A stretch of 10,198 bases of DNA from SAT2750 sp964476375. GTDB lineage: Bacteria; Planctomycetota; Planctomycetia; Pirellulales; Pirellulaceae. The notes under the pieces were generated by a model. It saw only the letters and a list, made by a program, of their open reading frames with translations. It was not told where the DNA came from and did no database searches. Positions 6,982-10,198 of this stretch are shown piece after piece. The stretch's first letter is position 1; the number at the start of each line of letters is the position of its first letter. A program made the position numbers and the translations under genes. The stretch spans positions 1 to 10,198 of the forward strand of contig CAYYZW010000278.1 in the NCBI GenBank assembly GCA_964476375.1, given 5' to 3'.

Positions 6982-8367
6982 ATGCCCGAGTTATCCAGCC
7001 GCAGCGAGGAATTTTCCTCTCACCTGAAAACGGTCGAGCAGCTTGCCGAGTACCTCGAGGAGTTGCAACAGCTCGCGCGGGAGATGTCCGAGGTTATCTC
7101 GACCAACGAGCAGGGGCTTTTCCGGCCGGACCAGGAATTCCAGGTTCTCACGTTACTGATCGGTTACTGGCAGTCACGTAGCGCGCTATTGGAACTGGTG
7201 CACTCGATCCGGGATGACGAGCGTCTTTATGGTCCCGCTGGTGATGTCCTTTTCCTGGTCGGATTTTCAGCGGCACTGATCCTGGTGGACAGTGCCCGTT
7301 TCCTTCGAGAGACGGTCAAGGACCGGCCGATCGTGCAGCGGAAGCTGAACGAGGCTCAACCGGATTTCGGGATTCCTGCCAGTGTTTATGACACCGTGCA
7401 GAAGTCGCTTTTGAGTGCCCGCCATGCCTGGCACCTTTACCATGCCATCAAGTTCTACCGTGACAACGAGCAGCGGCTGCGTGCACTTGGTGACCAGGAT
7501 CCGGCACTTCGACCGATGCTGCAGGTTATCGATCGTCTGAAATACCGACTTGATGTGCCGCTTGCCCAGTTCGAGGCGGCCCGGCTACGGACCCGTGCCG
7601 GGCAGATTGCCCGCAGCCTGAGAAAGAGCCTGCTTGGCCGGGCCATCTACGGACTGCAGAAGCTGGGCGGGAGCGTGCTTGCTGATCGTTATCTCAAGAA
7701 AGGTCACCAGCCGGGGATGCCGGAGTCGGTCTGTGGCCAGGTGAGCGACCTTTTGCGTCCGGGCGATGTGCTGGCTGTACGGAAAGAATATGCGGTGACC
7801 AATTATTTCCTGCCAGGCTACTGGCCCCACGTGGCACTCTACCTGGGCGATGCCGCCCAGATGAGAGAGTCCGGCCTTGCCGAGCTGGAACACGTTCAGC
7901 AACTGTGGGCCACGTTAACGGCTGGTGGTGACGAGTCCACACCGCGGGTACTGGAGTCCAAGAAGGACGGGGTACTGATTCGCTCGCTCGAGTCCCCCTA
8001 TGCCTCGGACTCGATCATCGTCCTGCGCCCGCAGCTGGAACTGGCCGAGATTTCCGAGGCACTCTCGCGGGGACTGACGCATGCGGGCAAGGCCTATGAT
8101 TTTGGTTTTGACTTTTCCAGGGCCGACCGGCTGGTCTGCACCGAGGTGGTTTACCGCAGCTTTGACGGGATCGGGGACCTGAGGTTTCCGCTGGTCAAGC
8201 GAGCCGGGCGGATGACCCTCTCTGGCAACGACCTGGTCGAGATGGGCATGGCCGGTCAGTTTTTTGACCCGGTGGCAGTCTATGCACCGATGTACAAGCT
8301 GAATGTCTGTACCGGGCACCAGGTGCAGCCGCTGATCCAGCTCTGCATGCAGAGAGACCAGGAGTGA
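6982..8367 (+). CDS. YiiX/YaeF-like permuted papain-fold cysteine hydrolase with helical N-terminal domain
   Basis: A 461-residue protein from ATG 6982, with AGGTGAG about 11 nt upstream. The C-terminal part (about 254-440) matches the permuted NlpC/P60 family (YiiX, YaeF, YebB). LLRPGDVLAVRKEY is followed by WPHVALYLGD with candidate catalytic H283, then VLESKKDGV with E325, then ADRLVCTEVVYRSF with candidate nucleophile C386. The His-before-Cys order is the mark of circular permutation. Family members are thought to act on peptidoglycan peptides or on lipids and acyl bonds; the substrate here is unknown. Residues 1-250 are helical and charged, with one hydrophobic stretch (about 87-103, GDVLFLVGFSAALILVD) that could be a membrane helix or a buried helix; no classical signal peptide is seen. 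It lies 70 bp after the HTTM gene on the same strand and is convergent with tRNA-Leu. Confidence 0.85.
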   Translation: MPELSSRSEEFSSHLKTVEQLAEYLEELQQLAREMSEVISTNEQGLFRPDQEFQVLTLLIGYWQSRSALLELVHSIRDDERLYGPAGDVLFLVGFSAALILVDSARFLRETVKDRPIVQRKLNEAQPDFGIPASVYDTVQKSLLSARHAWHLYHAIKFYRDNEQRLRALGDQDPALRPMLQVIDRLKYRLDVPLAQFEAARLRTRAGQIARSLRKSLLGRAIYGLQKLGGSVLADRYLKKGHQPGMPESVCGQVSDLLRPGDVLAVRKEYAVTNYFLPGYWPHVALYLGDAAQMRESGLAELEHVQQLWATLTAGGDESTPRVLESKKDGVLIRSLESPYASDSIIVLRPQLELAEISEALSRGLTHAGKAYDFGFDFSRADRLVCTEVVYRSFDGIGDLRFPLVKRAGRMTLSGNDLVEMGMAGQFFDPVAVYAPMYKLNVCTGHQVQPLIQLCMQRDQE

Positions 8368-8391
8368 GGCGAGGGCATCCTTGGCCAAAAT

Positions 8392-8412
8392 CCGGCTGCC
8401 GACAAAAGCCGG
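8392..8412. terminator. Hairpin between convergent hydrolase and tRNA-Leu genes
   Basis: CCGGCT (8392-8397) and AGCCGG (8407-8412) form a perfect 6-bp stem with a 9-nt loop. On the minus strand it is followed by ATTTTGG, a short weak U-run about 37 nt after the tRNA end. On the plus strand it lies about 25 nt after the hydrolase stop but has no U-run. It may act as a terminator for the tRNA transcript and perhaps as a barrier in both directions. Confidence 0.4.
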
Positions 8413-8448
8413 CCGAGTGACACGTCTCGCCCGTTGTCCTGCTTTAAG

Positions 8449-8532
8449 TAGCCGAGGCGTGACTCGAACCCGCACGAGCTAATGCCCACGGGATTTTAAA
8501 TCCCGAGCGTCTGCCAATTCCGCCACTCGGCC
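8449..8532 (-). tRNA. tRNA-Leu (anticodon UAA)
   Basis: An 84-nt class II tRNA decoding UUA/UUG. Acceptor GGCCGAG pairs with CTCGGCT (last pair G1-U72), followed by discriminator A73, as expected for leucine; CCA is not encoded. The D-arm region GCGGAATTGGCAGACGC closely follows bacterial tRNA-Leu. The anticodon stem CGGGA/TCCCG is perfect around loop TTTAAAA with anticodon TAA (plus 8494-8496). A long variable arm forms GGGC-ATTA-GCTC with one G-U. The T-arm is GCGGG-TTCGAGT-CACGC with a G52-A62 mismatch (plus base 8460), which is odd; otherwise the molecule is complete. It is downstream of leuA and DUF420 on the same strand and has its own promoter. Confidence 0.95.
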
Positions 8533-8541
8533 AGGAGTTGC

Positions 8542-8555
8542 GACTTATTTAAGTC
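8542..8555. other. Small inverted repeat over the tRNA -10 region
   Basis: GACTTA (8542-8547) and TAAGTC (8550-8555) are perfect inverted copies around two T bases. The repeat covers the proposed -10 box of the tRNA promoter. It may be an operator-like site or simply the AT-rich melting region; nothing in the sequence decides this. Confidence 0.35.
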
Positions 8556-8575
8556 CCCCGCCCCACGGGGGTCAA
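8547..8575 (-). promoter_or_regulatory. Promoter of tRNA-Leu
   Basis: On the minus strand the -35 box TTGACC (plus 8570-8575, 5/6) and the -10 box TTAAAT (plus 8547-8552, 4/6) are separated by exactly 17 bp. A start about 7 bp after the -10 box lies some 8 nt before the mature tRNA 5' end, a sensible short leader. It lies just downstream of the DUF420 stop at 8603. The GC-rich spacer forms a hairpin and the -10 box sits in a small inverted repeat. Confidence 0.6.
8555..8571. other. GC-rich hairpin in the tRNA promoter spacer
   Basis: CCCCCG (8555-8560) and CGGGGG (8566-8571) make a perfect 6-bp all-GC stem with loop CCCCA. It lies about 32 nt after the DUF420 stop on the minus strand, so it could halt or protect the 3' end of the leuA-DUF420 transcript, although ACTTAAAT rather than a U-run follows. 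It fills most of the -35/-10 spacer of the tRNA promoter. Confidence 0.5.
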
Positions 8576-8602
8576 CCGGATCTTTCTGCTGCTTTTTTCC
8601 TC

Positions 8603-9088
8603 TCACGGTGTCGTGGCCACGAAGGCCATCCAGTAAAAGAGCCATCCGGTCACGGCGGTGCCGGTCATGCCGATCACGGCCATCCATCCCCACCATTTGT
8701 GGCTTCGACTATGGTCACCCGGAACCGGGGGTTTCTCGAATTTCCTCAGTGCCCGCACAACCACCATGATCCAGATCAGCAGCGTGGGGATGGCAAACGA
8801 GAGGTGGACCGTCAGGGCCGTCCAGACCGCATTCCAGCTCTCCGCGGTGTAGTAAGGCGAGTCGTTGGCCTCCGTTTCCCAGTCGGTGAAAAACCGCATG
8901 TCGATTTCAAAGGCCAGTACCGTGCCAAGCAGTACCACGGCCAGCAGCAGTTGCACTTGCCGGTGCAGCGAGAACCGGTGCCGGTGGCGGACCTGCCAGA
9001 TGCTCCAGAATAACACTGGTACCACCAGCAGCATCGCCAGGAAGACGACGTCGAGCATCAGGGATCCACGGGGGGCAAGAAACGACAT
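8603..9088 (-). CDS. DUF420 family four-helix membrane protein
   Basis: A 161-residue integral membrane protein. The ATG at 9088 is preferred, with GGA 7 nt upstream; a TTG at 9100 would add four residues. Four hydrophobic helices lie at about 11-31, 46-61, 93-113 and 133-157. Conserved-looking histidines near the membrane edges (H35, H37, H42, H95, H126, H130) and an acidic FEIDMRFF after helix 2 fit the DUF420 (YozB-like) family. That family is often found near cytochrome oxidase and its assembly genes, so a haem- or copper-related role has been suggested, but none is proven. It starts 43 bp after the leuA stop on the same strand and may be co-transcribed with leuA, though no functional link to leucine synthesis is evident. 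The N-terminus could also serve as a signal anchor. Confidence 0.8.
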   Translation of the reverse strand: MSFLAPRGSLMLDVVFLAMLLVVPVLFWSIWQVRHRHRFSLHRQVQLLLAVVLLGTVLAFEIDMRFFTDWETEANDSPYYTAESWNAVWTALTVHLSFAIPTLLIWIMVVVRALRKFEKPPVPGDHSRSHKWWGWMAVIGMTGTAVTGWLFYWMAFVATTP

Positions 9089-9131
9089 CACGATTTCCAA
9101 TGGCTGGTCGAGGATTCACGTCCCGCACTGC

Positions 9132-10198
9132 TTATCTGCTATTGGCGATCCGGTTGACGGCATTCAGGATGGCCCGCACCGTTGCCTCGACCGTGTCGGT
9201 CGAAACCCCCCGGCCCCGGAAAACCTGGCCCTTGTGCTCGACTTCCAGGACCACCTCCCCCTGGGCGTCATGTCCGAGCGAGGCGCTGCGCACCTGGTAG
9301 TCCTTGCATACGAGCGTCAGGCCGGTGATCTTCTCGGTCGCCAGGAAGGCGGCATCGATGGGCCCGTCTCCCTCGGAAAGCTCCTCGGTGAACTGCTCTT
9401 CCCCGCGCTGGAGCGTCAAGCGGACGTGCGGTACCTGGTCGCTTCCGGAGGTGGCCTGGAAGGAGACCAGGGACCATTGTTCCTCGACCTCTGCCTGGAT
9501 CTCCTGCTGGATCAGTGCCACCAGGTCACCGTCGTAGATTTCCTTCTTCTTGTCCGCCAGCTTCTTGAACTCATCAAACACGTTTCGCAGTTGTTCATCG
9601 TTGAGGTGGTAACCGAGGGTGTTGGCCCGGTCTCCCAGGGCGGCACGTCCGCTGTGTTTTCCCAGTACCAGGTTGGTCTTGGCAAAGCCGACATCTTCCG
9701 GTCGCATGATCTCGTAGGTGCTCGGTTCCTTGAGCATCCCGTCCTGGTGGATTCCTGCCTCGTGGGCGAAGGCATTGCGTCCCACGATCGCCTTGTTTCG
9801 CTGCACCCGCATGCCGGTGATCGAGCTGAGCAGCCGGCTGGTGGGAACCAGTCGCTCGGTCTTGATACCGGTCTGGCAATGGTAAAAGTCACTGCGGGTA
9901 CGCATCGCCATGACCACTTCTTCCAGGCTGCAGTTACCCGCTCGTTCACCGATTCCGTTGATCGTGCACTCGATCTGGCCGGCCCCGTTTTCCACGGCGG
10001 CCAGGCTGTTTGCCACGGCCAGGCCGAGGTCATTGTGACAGTGAATGCTGATCACCGCCTTGTCGATATTGGAAACCCGGTCTCGCAGCATGCCGATCGT
10101 CTCCCCCATTTGCCGCGGGGTGGCATAGCCGACGGTGTCTGGAATATTCACGGTGGTGGCCCCGGCCGCAATGGCAGCTTCCACAACCTGGCAGAGAA
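9132..10198 (-). CDS. leuA: 2-isopropylmalate synthase, 5' end beyond right edge
   Basis: LeuA condenses acetyl-CoA with 2-oxoisovalerate to give 2-isopropylmalate, the first committed step of leucine synthesis, in the cytosol. The visible 354 C-terminal codons include the end of the TIM-barrel (GATTVNIPDTVGYATP; metal-binding HCHNDLG with its two histidine codons at 10041-10043 and 10035-10037; NGIGERAGNCSLEEV) and the linker with AGIHQDGMLK and LGKHSGR. The C-terminal leucine-sensing domain follows (about 9135-9480; GDGPIDAAF). Together these match bacterial LeuA closely, so about 150-170 N-terminal residues are missing. Homocitrate and citramalate synthases share the barrel, but the overall pattern and the NAFAHEAGIHQDG linker favour LeuA. 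The frame is open at the right edge, so its promoter or leucine-dependent leader cannot be judged. DUF420 follows 43 bp downstream. Confidence 0.95.
   Translation of the reverse strand, partial: LCQVVEAAIAAGATTVNIPDTVGYATPRQMGETIGMLRDRVSNIDKAVISIHCHNDLGLAVANSLAAVENGAGQIECTINGIGERAGNCSLEEVVMAMRTRSDFYHCQTGIKTERLVPTSRLLSSITGMRVQRNKAIVGRNAFAHEAGIHQDGMLKEPSTYEIMRPEDVGFAKTNLVLGKHSGRAALGDRANTLGYHLNDEQLRNVFDEFKKLADKKKEIYDGDLVALIQQEIQAEVEEQWSLVSFQATSGSDQVPHVRLTLQRGEEQFTEELSEGDGPIDAAFLATEKITGLTLVCKDYQVRSASLGHDAQGEVVLEVEHKGQVFRGRGVSTDTVEATVRAILNAVNRIANSR

Noticed and set aside
8341..8354. Perfect 14-bp palindrome CTCTGCATGCAGAG
   Set aside because: It lies within the last codons of the hydrolase gene, has no loop or U-run, and no second copy was noticed; probably chance.
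1..10198. CRISPR array, insertion sequence, phage or defence genes
   Set aside because: No regularly spaced direct repeats, transposase or integrase motifs, or terminal inverted repeats were seen on either strand.

Overview
The window looks like chromosomal DNA of a planctomycete (Pirellulales/Planctomycetales type). The evidence is a secreted protein with Planctomycete cytochrome-C domains (PSCyt1, PSCyt1, PSCyt2/DUF1549) followed by DUF1553/PSD1, a neighbouring secreted PQQ-type beta-propeller with the WTQWRGPDRNG opening, fairly GC-rich DNA, and sparse Shine-Dalgarno sequences. No mobile element, integrase, phage gene or CRISPR array is visible. The genes are densely packed and the longest gene-free stretch is about 160 bp.

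Left block (1-5064, all minus strand). Reading in the direction of transcription there is (i) an exported protein with a helical N-terminal half and a C-terminal carbohydrate-binding-like beta-sandwich, (ii) a PQQ-like beta-propeller protein whose ribosome binding site lies on the stop codon of (i), and (iii) after 145 bp, a large multi-haem PSCyt/DUF1549/DUF1553 protein that runs off the left edge. All three start with signal peptides, so this is a set of extracytoplasmic proteins, but no substrate can be read from the sequence.

Middle block (5226-8367, plus strand). It is divergent from the left block. The first gene is an HTTM (vitamin-K-dependent gamma-carboxylase-like) membrane protein that ends in about three MORN-like repeats. 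The second is a YiiX/YaeF-like permuted papain-fold cysteine hydrolase with a roughly 250-residue helical N-terminal extension.

Right block (8449-10198, minus strand). In transcription order it holds leuA (2-isopropylmalate synthase, 5' end outside the window), a four-helix DUF420 membrane protein, and a tRNA-Leu(UAA). The tRNA has its own good promoter (TTGACC, 17 bp, TTAAAT) just downstream of DUF420. A hairpin sits between the convergent hydrolase and tRNA genes.

Nothing here amounts to a clearly new defence or mobile system. The points most worth a second look are the HTTM-MORN fusion and its hydrolase neighbour, the conserved-looking secreted trio on the left, and the tRNA-Leu with a mismatched T-stem and a hairpin inside its promoter spacer.
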